Source of the DNA: Bacteroidales bacterium
GTDB lineage: Bacteria > Bacteroidota > Bacteroidia > Bacteroidales > P3
DNA: 34,671 bases
Assembly: GCA_017940465.1 (NCBI GenBank)
Contig: JAGAYN010000010.1
Location: 1-34,671 of the forward strand
Direction: 5' to 3'
Shown here: positions 27,194 to 34,671 of the stretch, piece after piece
Layout of the letters: every line of letters begins with the position of its first letter
Numbering within the stretch: position 1 is the stretch's first letter
Notes under the pieces: generated by a model
Told to the model about the DNA's origin: nothing
Database searches by the model: none
The model's input: only the letters and a program-made list of their open reading frames with translations
Position numbers and translations under genes: made by a program

Positions 27194-28858
27194 ATGAACA
27201 GGAAAACCCTCCTCGCCACCCTCATGCTCGCCCTGGCATCCCTGGCCATGGCCCAAGGCATCATGGGCGGTCACGTGACAGGAAACATACAGATGGACGG
27301 TCAGATGAGCCGTGCCGACAGCAGCATCGGCGCCCAGGACATACCCGAACGCCTCCTGCTCAACACCCGTGCCGATGTGCTCTACCAGAACGGCGGCTTC
27401 AGCGCCGGGCTGCGGCTGGAGATGTACCAGAATCCGCTGCTGGGCTTCGACAGCGAGTGGAAGAAGGGCATGGGCGTGGCCCACTACTTCGTCCGCTACA
27501 GCACCCAGCGGCTCAGCGTCACCGCCGGCAACTTCTACGAGCAGTTCGGCAACGGCATGATACTGCGCACCTATGAGGACCGCTACCTGGGCATCGACAA
27601 TGCCCTCTTCGGCCTCGGGGTGCAGTACAGGCCGGTGGAGGGCGTGGTGCTCAAGGCCCTGGCCGGAAGGCAGCGCGTCTACTGGGACTATGCCGAGAGC
27701 CTCGTGCGCGGCATCGATGCCGAAGCCAGCCTGAACAGCCTCATCAAGCCCCTGGAAGAGAGCAAGCTGCGCGTCACCCTCGGCGCGGGCTTCGTCAGCA
27801 AATACGAGGACGACGAGGTCATCCACGCCGAAGACCCCTCCTATCGCCTCAACCTGCCCCTCAACGTCGGGGCCGCCTCCTTCCGCGCCGACCTCGGCTA
27901 CGGCAACTGGACGCTCCAGTCCGAGTACGCCGTCAAAGGGCAGGACCCCTGGACCGACAACAACTACACCTACCGCCGCGGCAACGCCCTCATGCTGAAC
28001 CTCGGCTACTCGCAGCGCGGCTTCAGCGCCGGCCTGCAGGCCAAGCGCATCGACAACATGGGCTTCAAGTCCGTCCGCTCGCAGAGCGGCCAGATGCTCT
28101 TCATCAACTACCTGCCGGCCATCACCAAGAACCACACCTACGCCCTCATGGCCATGTACCCCTACGCCACCCAGGTGGGCGGCGAACAGGGGCTTCAGGC
28201 CGATATAATGTACAAAATCCAGAAGGGCACCCTGCTGGGCGGCAAATACGGTACCGATGTGCATGTGAACAGTTCGGTGGTCACCTCGCTCGACACCACC
28301 CGCACCGGCGGGCGCGGCACCGAGGGCTACACGGTGGAAACCTTCTCCAAAGGACCGATGCTCTATGGCGATGTGTCGCTGGAGGTGGCCAAGAAGCTCT
28401 CCAAGGCCGTCAAACTGACGGCCACCTACGCCTACCAAGTCTTCAACCCACTGGTGGAGGGCCACGGGTCCGACCTCTATCACAACAACATATTGGTGGC
28501 CGATGTGTCGTGGAAGGTGTGCAAGGGCCATTCGATACGCTTCGAGGCCGAGTGGATGGGCAGCGACAGCCGCTACGACCCTGCCGAGGGGCACGACGAC
28601 CGCCGCGCCGGCGACTGGCTGATGGGCCTTGTGGAATGGAACATCGGTTCCCACTGGTTCATCTCCGTCAGCGACCAGTACGCCTACCATGACGGCACGG
28701 GCAACTACTACAACCTCTCGGCCGGCTACAGCCATGGCGCCACACGCCTTCAGGTGGGCTATGGCAAACAGCGCGAGGGGCTGCTCTGCATCGGCGGCGT
28801 GTGCCGTCCCGTCCCGGCCAGCAACGGCCTCACCTTCAGTCTTTCCACCAACTTTTAA
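27194..28858 (+). CDS. DUF6029-type outer-membrane beta-barrel protein (554 aa)
   Basis: A signal peptide (MNRKTLLATLMLALASLAMA, cleavage after AQ) precedes a protein made of alternating amphipathic strands with many aromatic residues (GGFSAGLRLEMYQNPLLGFD, SVTAGNFYEQFGNGMILRTY, GNYYNLSAGYSHGATRLQVG) and ends SNGLTFSLSTNF, a terminal strand with C-terminal Phe as in outer-membrane barrels. The opening GHVTGNIQMDGQ and the FYEQFGNGMILRTYED block fit the DUF6029 family of Bacteroidota. Function is unknown; it may be a porin-like channel. ATG 27194 is chosen because it begins the signal peptide and follows the promoter; a longer upstream start at 26957 is not credible. Confidence 0.8.
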   Translation: MNRKTLLATLMLALASLAMAQGIMGGHVTGNIQMDGQMSRADSSIGAQDIPERLLLNTRADVLYQNGGFSAGLRLEMYQNPLLGFDSEWKKGMGVAHYFVRYSTQRLSVTAGNFYEQFGNGMILRTYEDRYLGIDNALFGLGVQYRPVEGVVLKALAGRQRVYWDYAESLVRGIDAEASLNSLIKPLEESKLRVTLGAGFVSKYEDDEVIHAEDPSYRLNLPLNVGAASFRADLGYGNWTLQSEYAVKGQDPWTDNNYTYRRGNALMLNLGYSQRGFSAGLQAKRIDNMGFKSVRSQSGQMLFINYLPAITKNHTYALMAMYPYATQVGGEQGLQADIMYKIQKGTLLGGKYGTDVHVNSSVVTSLDTTRTGGRGTEGYTVETFSKGPMLYGDVSLEVAKKLSKAVKLTATYAYQVFNPLVEGHGSDLYHNNILVADVSWKVCKGHSIRFEAEWMGSDSRYDPAEGHDDRRAGDWLMGLVEWNIGSHWFISVSDQYAYHDGTGNYYNLSAGYSHGATRLQVGYGKQREGLLCIGGVCRPVPASNGLTFSLSTNF

Positions 28859-28872
28859 CCTTCAACAGCCTT

Positions 28873-29736
28873 ATGAAAAACCATCCCTTCAGTTCCCGCT
28901 TCGCGGCCTTTGCCCTCTCGGTGGCCGCCCTGATATTTGCCGGATGCGACAAAATCAGTCCCGACGAGTACACACTGTTCGACGGCCTTGTGGTCAGCTG
29001 GTCAACCGGAACCCCCATCGACAGCCCCCAGAAGCGGGTGCTGGTGGAGAAATTCACCGGTCCGAAATGCACCAACTGCCCGATGGCCGACAGGACACTT
29101 GATGAGGCACACCGGCAGGTGGGCGACAACCTGGTGACCATCTCCGTCAATACCCCCGACGGCCAGGGGGTACCCTACCCCGGGCAGCCCGACATGCGCA
29201 CCGATGGCGGCACGGCATGGTGCAATCACTACGGCGTCAGCGAAATACCCGCTGCCTTCATCAACCGCAACGCAGACGTAAAATACAGCGGCGCCATGGA
29301 GAACATTGTGGGCGACATACGCACCGCCATACAGGGCACACCCGTCGTGGCCCTGGAGGTAGAGGCTGAGGGAGACGCACAGGTGGCCGCCCGGATCAGG
29401 GTGCAGTTCCTGGAGGATTGCAGCGACGAGCTGACACTGACGGTGGCGTTGCTAGAGGATTCGCTGGTCTACCTCCAGGCCATGCCGGCCGGAAGCCCTG
29501 TGGTACGCGACTCCAACTATGTCCATAACCACATGCTCCGTCAGGTGGTCACCAGCCCCTGGGGCAGCGACCTGCAGGCCACGGGCAAGGCAGGCGAGTG
29601 CCTCCTCGGGCAGTTCACCTTCGTGCCGCCGGCCGATGCCAAGCTGAAGAACTGCCACTTGGTGGCCTTTGTCTCCGACAAGGCTTCGCGCCGCGTGCTC
29701 AACTCCGCCTCATGCAACATCCGACAAGGTGAATAG
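28873..29736 (+). CDS. Omp28-like lipoprotein with thioredoxin-like fold (287 aa)
   Basis: An N-terminal signal ends in a lipobox (LIFAGC, Cys25), so this is an envelope lipoprotein. The segment KRVLVEKFTGPKCTNCPMAD, with Cys66 and Cys69 in a CxxC, and the cis-Pro-like VSEIPAAFINR are those of Omp28-related outer-membrane proteins, which have a thioredoxin-like fold. The rest is beta-rich. In Porphyromonas an Omp28 protein is a surface adhesin, but here only the domain can be claimed. It starts 14 bases after the DUF6029 stop, a frequent pairing in Bacteroidota. ATG 28873 is preferred over an in-frame start inside the upstream gene. Confidence 0.8.
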   Translation: MKNHPFSSRFAAFALSVAALIFAGCDKISPDEYTLFDGLVVSWSTGTPIDSPQKRVLVEKFTGPKCTNCPMADRTLDEAHRQVGDNLVTISVNTPDGQGVPYPGQPDMRTDGGTAWCNHYGVSEIPAAFINRNADVKYSGAMENIVGDIRTAIQGTPVVALEVEAEGDAQVAARIRVQFLEDCSDELTLTVALLEDSLVYLQAMPAGSPVVRDSNYVHNHMLRQVVTSPWGSDLQATGKAGECLLGQFTFVPPADAKLKNCHLVAFVSDKASRRVLNSASCNIRQGE

Positions 29737-31054
29737 ACGCATCCTGGGGCTGGCATTGCCCAACATCATCACCAACATCACCGTACCGCTGCTGGGCATG
29801 GTGGACATGGCCATTGTGGGGCATCTTTCCGGGGCCCACATCGGAGCCATCACCATAGGCACCTCCATCTTCAACCTCATCTACTGGAATTTCGGGTTCC
29901 TGCGCATGGGGACATCGGGTTTCACTGCACAAGCCTACGGGGCGGGCCGGTGGGACGAGGCGCTGGCCACCCTCGTGCGCGCCTGCACCATCGCCTTGGC
30001 CATCGCCTTGACGCTCATCCTTCTCCAATGGCCCATCTCGTTGCTGGTGCCCGTTATCTTCGAGGGTAGCGACGAGGTGATGCGCATGGCCGTCACCTAC
30101 TTCTTCATACGCATCTGGGCCGCCCCGGCCACCCTGGGGATGTATGCCATCAAGGGCTGGTTCATCGGGATGCAGGACTCCAAGACCCCCATGTGGATTG
30201 CCATCGCGCTGAATATAGTGAACATACTCTTCTCGCTGCTTTTCGTGATCGTCTTGCGGTGGGACATTGCGGGGGTGGCCTGGGGGACCGTCGTGGCGCA
30301 GTACTCGGGACTGGCCATGGGCATCTTCTTCCTGAGGCGGAAGCTTCCGCAGATCCAAGCCTCTGTCTCCATCAGGGGGTCGCTCCGCTGGGCGGACATG
30401 AGGCGGTTCTTCAAGGTCAATGGGGACATCTTCCTGCGCACGGTGTGCCTCTCGACTGTGTTCACCTTCATCACCGCCGCCAGCGGCCGCATAGGCGACC
30501 AGGTGCTGGCTGTCGATGCCCTGCTGCTGCAGTTCTTCACCCTTTTCAGCTACATCATGGACGGCTTCGCCTATGCCGGCGAGAGCCTTGTGGGACGCTA
30601 CATCGGGGCCCGCGATTCCAAGAGCCTGCGCCTGGCGGTGCGCCTGCTGCTGCTTTGGGGATTTGCGCTGACCTGTCTCTTCTCTCTGCTCTACGCCCTG
30701 GGGGGGGAATGGTTCCTGCGCCTGTTCACCTCCGACGCCGCCCTGATATCCGCCGCGGGGCAGTACCTTTTCTGGGTCCTGGCCATACCCGTATGCGGAT
30801 TTGCAGCCTTCCTCTTCGACGGCATCTTCATCGGGGCCACCGCCAGCCGCACCATGCGCAACGCCATGTTCGCGGCCACGGCGGTCTTCTTTGCCCTCTA
30901 TTTCGGGCTGAAGGCGCTGGCCTCCTCCCACGGCACACTGACCACCATGCACTGGAACAACATCCTGTGGACCGCCTTCATGGCCTACCTCCTGCTGCGT
31001 GGGGTACTGCAAGGGATACGCGTAAAGAAAGACATCTATAGACAAGCCATATGA
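29729..31054 (+). CDS. MATE-family efflux transporter (441 aa)
   Basis: This inner-membrane antiporter of the MATE/DinF type exports drugs or metabolites using a Na+ or H+ gradient. Twelve hydrophobic segments fit the length. The opening NRRILGLALPNIITNITVPL followed by LGMVDMAIVGHLSGAHIGAI is the characteristic first helix of this family. A GTG at 29729 is the best start: it gives that canonical N-terminus and an 8-base overlap with the Omp28 stop, whereas the longer frame needs a TTG within the previous gene and adds non-homologous residues. Substrate specificity cannot be read from sequence. The stop overlaps the patatin start (ATGA). Confidence 0.9.
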   Translation: MNRRILGLALPNIITNITVPLLGMVDMAIVGHLSGAHIGAITIGTSIFNLIYWNFGFLRMGTSGFTAQAYGAGRWDEALATLVRACTIALAIALTLILLQWPISLLVPVIFEGSDEVMRMAVTYFFIRIWAAPATLGMYAIKGWFIGMQDSKTPMWIAIALNIVNILFSLLFVIVLRWDIAGVAWGTVVAQYSGLAMGIFFLRRKLPQIQASVSIRGSLRWADMRRFFKVNGDIFLRTVCLSTVFTFITAASGRIGDQVLAVDALLLQFFTLFSYIMDGFAYAGESLVGRYIGARDSKSLRLAVRLLLLWGFALTCLFSLLYALGGEWFLRLFTSDAALISAAGQYLFWVLAIPVCGFAAFLFDGIFIGATASRTMRNAMFAATAVFFALYFGLKALASSHGTLTTMHWNNILWTAFMAYLLLRGVLQGIRVKKDIYRQAI

Positions 31055-33069
31055 AACAGCGACAGAAACTACTCGCCGTGCTTTTCCTATTGGCCAGCCT
31101 GTGCGGCATGGCGCAACCGGAGCGGCCCAAGGTGGCCGTGGTCCTCTGCGGGGGCGGCGCCAAGGGGGCAGCCCATGTGGGGGCCCTCAAGGTGATCGAG
31201 GAGGCCGGCATCCCTATCGACATTGTATGCGGCACCTCGATGGGAGCCCTGATCGGCGGCCTCTATTCCATCGGCTGGACGCCGGAAGAGATGGATTCCG
31301 TCCTGCGGTCGCAGGAGTGGACCACCCTCCTCACCGACCGAGTGGACCCCGCCACGCTCAATATCGACAAGAAACGCCTGCAGAACACCTACGCCCTCTG
31401 GCACGCCATCTCCACCAAGGAGGAAGGGGGCGGCATCGTGCGCGGCATCAACCTGGACCGCCTCTTCAACCAGCTGCTCTACGGCTACCTGGATTCCATC
31501 GACTTCTACTCCCTCCCCATCCCCTTTGCCTGCGTGGCCACCAACCTGATCGACAATGCGGAAATCGACTTCCACCACGGCTACCTCAAGCAGGCCATGC
31601 GCTCCTCGATGTCCATCCCCGGGGTCTTCGCGCCGGTGCGTATGGGCGACATGCTGCTGGTGGACGGCGGCTTGCGCAACAACTACCCGGCCGACATCGC
31701 CCGCGAGATGGGTGCCGACATTGTCATCGGCGTCACGCTGCAGGGCGACGAGCTCACGGCCGACGACATCACGCACACGGTCACCGTGCTGGAGCAGATT
31801 GTGGACATCAACTGCCGCAACAAGTACCAGTACAACGTCAACCACACCGACTTGCTGCTCAATGTGGACATCACGGGCTACAGCGCCGCCAGTTTCACCG
31901 ACGACGCCATCGCCACCCTCATCGCACGGGGCGAGAAGGTGGCGCGCGACAACTGGGAGGCTCTTCTGGACCTGCGGCGCAGGAACGGCATCGACTCCAC
32001 GGCGCGGCCCGCCACCCTCCGGCGGCCCACGCCGCCCGAGGAGAAGCACCGTGTGCTGGAGGCGTCGCCGCTGCTGGGCGAGCGCATGGTAGGTGCGGCC
32101 TTCCGGTTCGACAACGAGGAGAACGGGGCCCTGCGCGTGGGAGCCATGCTGCCCTACCACTGGATGGTACCCATGGAGGCTTCCGCCTACTTCCGCCTCG
32201 GCAAGCGGTCGCAGTTCCACATCGAGAACACCATCTTCCCCAGCGGCATCACCAGCCCCGCGGTGGCCTATAGCACCTTCCACGACGACATGGACTACTA
32301 CGTCTCCGGCCGCCGGATGATCAACGTGCGCTACAACCGCCACAGCCTGGACCTCTACCCCATCAACTCGCGCTTCCGCCGCTACGAGCTCCGCGCCGGC
32401 CTGCGGTGGGACTACTACCACTATGACGACCACACCCTCATCCGGCGCGGCATAGACATCGGCGACTTCACCAACGCCCACTATTTCAGCCTCAACGTCC
32501 AGACGCAGCACAACAGCGAGAACCACTGGTACTTCCCCTCCTCCGGCACCCGCATCGCCCTGCGCTATGCCTACATCACAGACAACCTCCTCACCTACAA
32601 CGGCGACCAGGGGATGCACGACATCAGCGCCCACTGGCGCATCAATCTGCCCCTCGCCTCGCGGCTCACGCTGCAGCCCATGGCCTACGGGCGCCTCTTC
32701 ATCGGCCAGGAGCAGCCGCTGCCCTTCGCCACGCTGCTCGGCTCCGAATGGTTCGGCAACGTCAGCGAGATGCAGATGCCGTTCGACGGGGTGACCGACA
32801 ACGAGTACGTGGACCGCAACCTCATGGCGCTGCGCCTCCAGCTGCAGTACCGCCTCTTCAAGAACCACTACCTCCACGCCCGCTTCACCATGGCCTCTTC
32901 GTTCGCGCATCTGGAAAACTTCGAGAAGCCCGAGGACCTGGTCAACCTCTTCGGCGGCGCGCTGGCCTACTTCTACAATTCCTTCTTCGGACCCATCGGC
33001 TTCAACATAGGCTACAGCAACCTGCTGGACAAGCCCACGTTCTATCTCTCCCTCGGCCACCACTTTTAA
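31051..33069 (+). CDS. Patatin-like phospholipase with C-terminal beta-barrel (672 aa)
   Basis: A signal peptide (MKQRQKLLAVLFLLASLCGM) precedes a patatin domain: oxyanion loop VVLCGGGAKGAAHVGALKVI, nucleophile Ser63 in GTSMGA, and catalytic Asp205 in LLVDGGLRNNYPADI. This Ser-Asp dyad hydrolyses acyl esters of phospholipids. From about residue 345 to the end the sequence is a series of aromatic-rich strands and finishes KPTFYLSLGHHF, a BamA/TamA-like outer-membrane barrel with C-terminal Phe. The layout parallels PlpD-type autotransporter (type Vd) proteins; the intermediate POTRA-like part is not clearly delimited here. It is coupled to the MATE gene by a 4-base overlap. Confidence 0.9.
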   Translation: MKQRQKLLAVLFLLASLCGMAQPERPKVAVVLCGGGAKGAAHVGALKVIEEAGIPIDIVCGTSMGALIGGLYSIGWTPEEMDSVLRSQEWTTLLTDRVDPATLNIDKKRLQNTYALWHAISTKEEGGGIVRGINLDRLFNQLLYGYLDSIDFYSLPIPFACVATNLIDNAEIDFHHGYLKQAMRSSMSIPGVFAPVRMGDMLLVDGGLRNNYPADIAREMGADIVIGVTLQGDELTADDITHTVTVLEQIVDINCRNKYQYNVNHTDLLLNVDITGYSAASFTDDAIATLIARGEKVARDNWEALLDLRRRNGIDSTARPATLRRPTPPEEKHRVLEASPLLGERMVGAAFRFDNEENGALRVGAMLPYHWMVPMEASAYFRLGKRSQFHIENTIFPSGITSPAVAYSTFHDDMDYYVSGRRMINVRYNRHSLDLYPINSRFRRYELRAGLRWDYYHYDDHTLIRRGIDIGDFTNAHYFSLNVQTQHNSENHWYFPSSGTRIALRYAYITDNLLTYNGDQGMHDISAHWRINLPLASRLTLQPMAYGRLFIGQEQPLPFATLLGSEWFGNVSEMQMPFDGVTDNEYVDRNLMALRLQLQYRLFKNHYLHARFTMASSFAHLENFEKPEDLVNLFGGALAYFYNSFFGPIGFNIGYSNLLDKPTFYLSLGHHF

Positions 33070-33079
33070 TTTTTTTTCG

Positions 33080-33087
33080 TAACTTTG
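33080..33087 (+). promoter_or_regulatory. -7 promoter element immediately before the DUF4254 start codon
   Basis: TAACTTTG matches TAnnTTTG and ends only 4 bases before ATG 33092. The predicted transcription start would fall on or beside the A of the start codon, giving a leaderless or nearly leaderless mRNA. It sits after a T-rich stretch at the end of the patatin gene. No -33 TTTG is visible at standard spacing. Confidence 0.5.
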
Positions 33088-33091
33088 CAGC

Positions 33092-33685
33092 ATGAAAGCA
33101 CAGGAAATGTACGACTTGTTTGCGAAACAAGTGTCTGAATACCACAAGACTGACTCCATCGACGCCGCCCTGTCCACCCCCTTCGACGCGGGCACTTTCG
33201 AGGCCCTGCTGTGGGAGAAATCGTGGGTGGACACCGTGCAGTGGCACCTGGAAGACTTGGTGCGCCCTGCCGACGTGGACCCCGTCTACGCCCTCGCCCT
33301 CAAGCGCCGCATCGACGCCTCCAACCAGCACCGCACCAACCTCGTGGAGCAGATCGACGACCACTTCATGGCCCGCTTCGGCGAGGTGTCGACGCAGCCC
33401 GGCGCGCGCCTCAACACCGAGACGCCCGCCTGGGCCATCGACCGCCTCTCCATCCTGGCCCTCAAGGTCTACCACTTCGACATCGAGGCCCACCGGGGCG
33501 ACGATGCGCACCGCGCCAGGTGCCGCCAGAAGCTGGACACCCTCCTCGTGCAGCGCGGAGACCTCACCCTGGCCATCGACCAGCTGCTGGAGGACCTGCA
33601 GGCCGGCCGCCGGGTGATGCGGCTCTACCGCCAGATGAAGATGTACAACGACCCCTCGCTCAACCCCTCGCTCTACCGCAAGTGA
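33092..33685 (+). CDS. DUF4254 family protein (197 aa)
   Basis: This is a soluble, largely helical protein with no signal peptide. Typical segments include LLWEKSWVDTVQWHLEDLVR, the ALKRRIDASNQHRTNLVEQI helix, and TPAWAIDRLSILALKVYHFD. The composition and its position directly before a family 9 glycosyltransferase match DUF4254 of Bacteroidota, which is habitually found in lipopolysaccharide-core loci; its biochemical function is unknown. The C-terminus YRQMKMYNDPSLNPSLYRK is also characteristic. The stop overlaps the glycosyltransferase start (GTGA). A second in-frame ATG at 33107 is possible and would give a short leader. Confidence 0.85.
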   Translation: MKAQEMYDLFAKQVSEYHKTDSIDAALSTPFDAGTFEALLWEKSWVDTVQWHLEDLVRPADVDPVYALALKRRIDASNQHRTNLVEQIDDHFMARFGEVSTQPGARLNTETPAWAIDRLSILALKVYHFDIEAHRGDDAHRARCRQKLDTLLVQRGDLTLAIDQLLEDLQAGRRVMRLYRQMKMYNDPSLNPSLYRK

Positions 33686-34671
33686 GGCACGTGCTGGTCA
33701 TACGCCTCTCGGCACTGGGCGACGTGGCCATCATGGTGCCTGTGCTCGAAGCCTACGCGCAGGCCAACCCCGACGTGCGCTTCACCGTGGCCGCCCCGCC
33801 GCTGCTGGAGCCCCTCTTCAGCGGCATGCCTAACGTGGCGTTTCTGGGCGTGAAGAAAAAGCAAAGCGCCCGCGCCATCTACCGCCAGCTGCGTGCCGTG
33901 GGAGCCGACGCCGTGGCCGACCTGCATCAGGTGAACCGCGTGGGCATGGCCCTGACGCTGCTGCGCCTCGACGCCCTCTGCCACCTGCGCCGCCTGCGCT
34001 TCCGCCGCATCCACAAGGGGCGCCTCTCGCGATGGCTCTTCCTGCGCCACCTCTGCATGAGGCCGCGCAAGACGCAGGACCGCCGCTATGCCGAGGTGTT
34101 CGACCGGCTGGGGCTCGCCAGTCGAGGTGGACACCTGCCGCCCGGCCACCGGCCACCGACCGCCGCCGAGCCGCTCCCTCGCGCCGTAGGCATCGCACCC
34201 TTCGCACAGCACCGCGGCAAAATATGGCCGTGGGAGCACACCTGCAGCCTCGCCCTCACGCTGGCCGCCGAGGGCATCCAGGTGCACCTCTTCGGCAGCC
34301 GCGACGAGGCTACGCAGCTGGAAAGCCTGGCCGCGCAGCACGGGAACATCGTCTCGCTGGCTGGGAGACAGAGTTTTGCGGAGGAGTTGGAGATAATCCG
34401 CTCGCTGCCGCTGATGGTCACGATGGACAGCGCCAACATGCACTTCGCCAGCGCGGTGGGCACGCCGGTGGTGAGCATCTGGGGCGCCACGCATCCCGAC
34501 TTCGGGTTTCGCGGCTACGGCCAGGACCCGGCCGACGCCCTCTGCGCCGGCCTCGCGTGCCAGCCCTGCTCCGCCTTCGGGCAGAAGCCCTGTCGCCACG
34601 GCGACTACCGCTGCCTACGGGCCGTCACGCCCGCGCAGGTGGCCGACAAGGTGCGCACCCGCCTCGACGGC
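33682..34671 (+). CDS. Family 9 (heptosyltransferase-like) glycosyltransferase, partial at window end
   Basis: The frame starts at GTG 33682 (VRHVLVIRLSALGDVAIMVP) and stays open for 330 codons to the window edge, so the C-terminus is missing. The opening RLSALGDVAIMVPVLEAY is the donor-independent N-terminal motif of GT9 enzymes. The C-terminal Rossmann domain has VGIAPFAQHRGKIWPWE, VHLFGSRDEA, MVTMDSANMHFASAVGTPVV and SIWGATHPDFGF, the nucleotide-sugar binding features of the family. Such enzymes add heptose or another sugar to the lipopolysaccharide core. A Pro/Gly-rich stretch at about residues 146-168 (34117-34185) has unusual codon bias and may be the result of two compensating frameshifts. 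Confidence 0.9.
   Translation, partial: MRHVLVIRLSALGDVAIMVPVLEAYAQANPDVRFTVAAPPLLEPLFSGMPNVAFLGVKKKQSARAIYRQLRAVGADAVADLHQVNRVGMALTLLRLDALCHLRRLRFRRIHKGRLSRWLFLRHLCMRPRKTQDRRYAEVFDRLGLASRGGHLPPGHRPPTAAEPLPRAVGIAPFAQHRGKIWPWEHTCSLALTLAAEGIQVHLFGSRDEATQLESLAAQHGNIVSLAGRQSFAEELEIIRSLPLMVTMDSANMHFASAVGTPVVSIWGATHPDFGFRGYGQDPADALCAGLACQPCSAFGQKPCRHGDYRCLRAVTPAQVADKVRTRLDG

Noticed and set aside
31087-33234. A 715-codon minus-strand open frame opposite the patatin gene
   Set aside because: It is an antisense shadow with His/Val/Gly-rich composition; the patatin frame has all catalytic motifs and a C-terminal barrel.

Overview
The window is a GC-rich chromosomal segment of a member of the Bacteroidota, most likely the order Bacteroidales. 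Five points support this: a complete MoxR/DUF58/BatA-BatB-BatC-BatD-BatE locus, two secreted proteins ending in type IX secretion (T9SS) type A sorting domains, several Bacteroidota-restricted families (DUF6029, Omp28-like, DUF6427-like, DUF6913-like, DUF4254), repeated -7 promoter elements of the form TAnnTTTG, and no Shine-Dalgarno-like sequences in front of most genes. KorAB, a 2-oxoglutarate:ferredoxin oxidoreductase, points to anaerobic metabolism. The genus cannot be named from this sequence alone.

Layout. Positions 1-523 (minus strand) hold a RelE-type toxin-antitoxin pair whose toxin is cut after 37 codons by the end of an IS3-family insertion sequence that runs off the window. tyrS (568-1845, minus) and a large secreted beta-propeller-like T9SS protein (1941-5198, minus) follow. 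A 324-base divergent intergenic region carries an 11-bp-period repeat array and two promoters. Positions 5523-17238 (plus) are a tightly packed run of twelve genes: moxR, DUF58, a membrane protein, batA-E, a WG-repeat protein, rseC, ruvC and a transglutaminase-like lipoprotein, ended by a hairpin. A second copy of the 11-bp repeat precedes the promoter of korAB (17476-20351). Positions 20480-26874 hold a secreted subtilisin-like protease, a DUF6427-like membrane protein, rnhB, a DUF6913-like protein, dapA, an unusually short prenyl diphosphate synthase and a thioredoxin-like protein, closed by a strong terminator. Positions 27194-33069 hold envelope genes: a DUF6029 beta-barrel, an Omp28-like lipoprotein, a MATE transporter and a patatin/beta-barrel protein. 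The window ends with DUF4254 and a family 9 glycosyltransferase that runs off the edge.

How the genes work together. The MoxR AAA+ ATPase and the VWA and TPR Bat proteins are expected to form one cell-envelope complex. KorA and KorB form one enzyme. The last two blocks are dominated by envelope and lipopolysaccharide functions, and the two T9SS cargo proteins imply secretion machinery encoded elsewhere.

The least explained signals are the 11-bp-period array present in two intergenic regions (40 of 41 bases identical over the core), the compact prenyl synthase, a -7 element only four bases upstream of a start codon, and a stretch in the glycosyltransferase whose codon bias fits another frame. 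No complete new multi-gene system is evident; most of the window is core Bacteroidota gene content.
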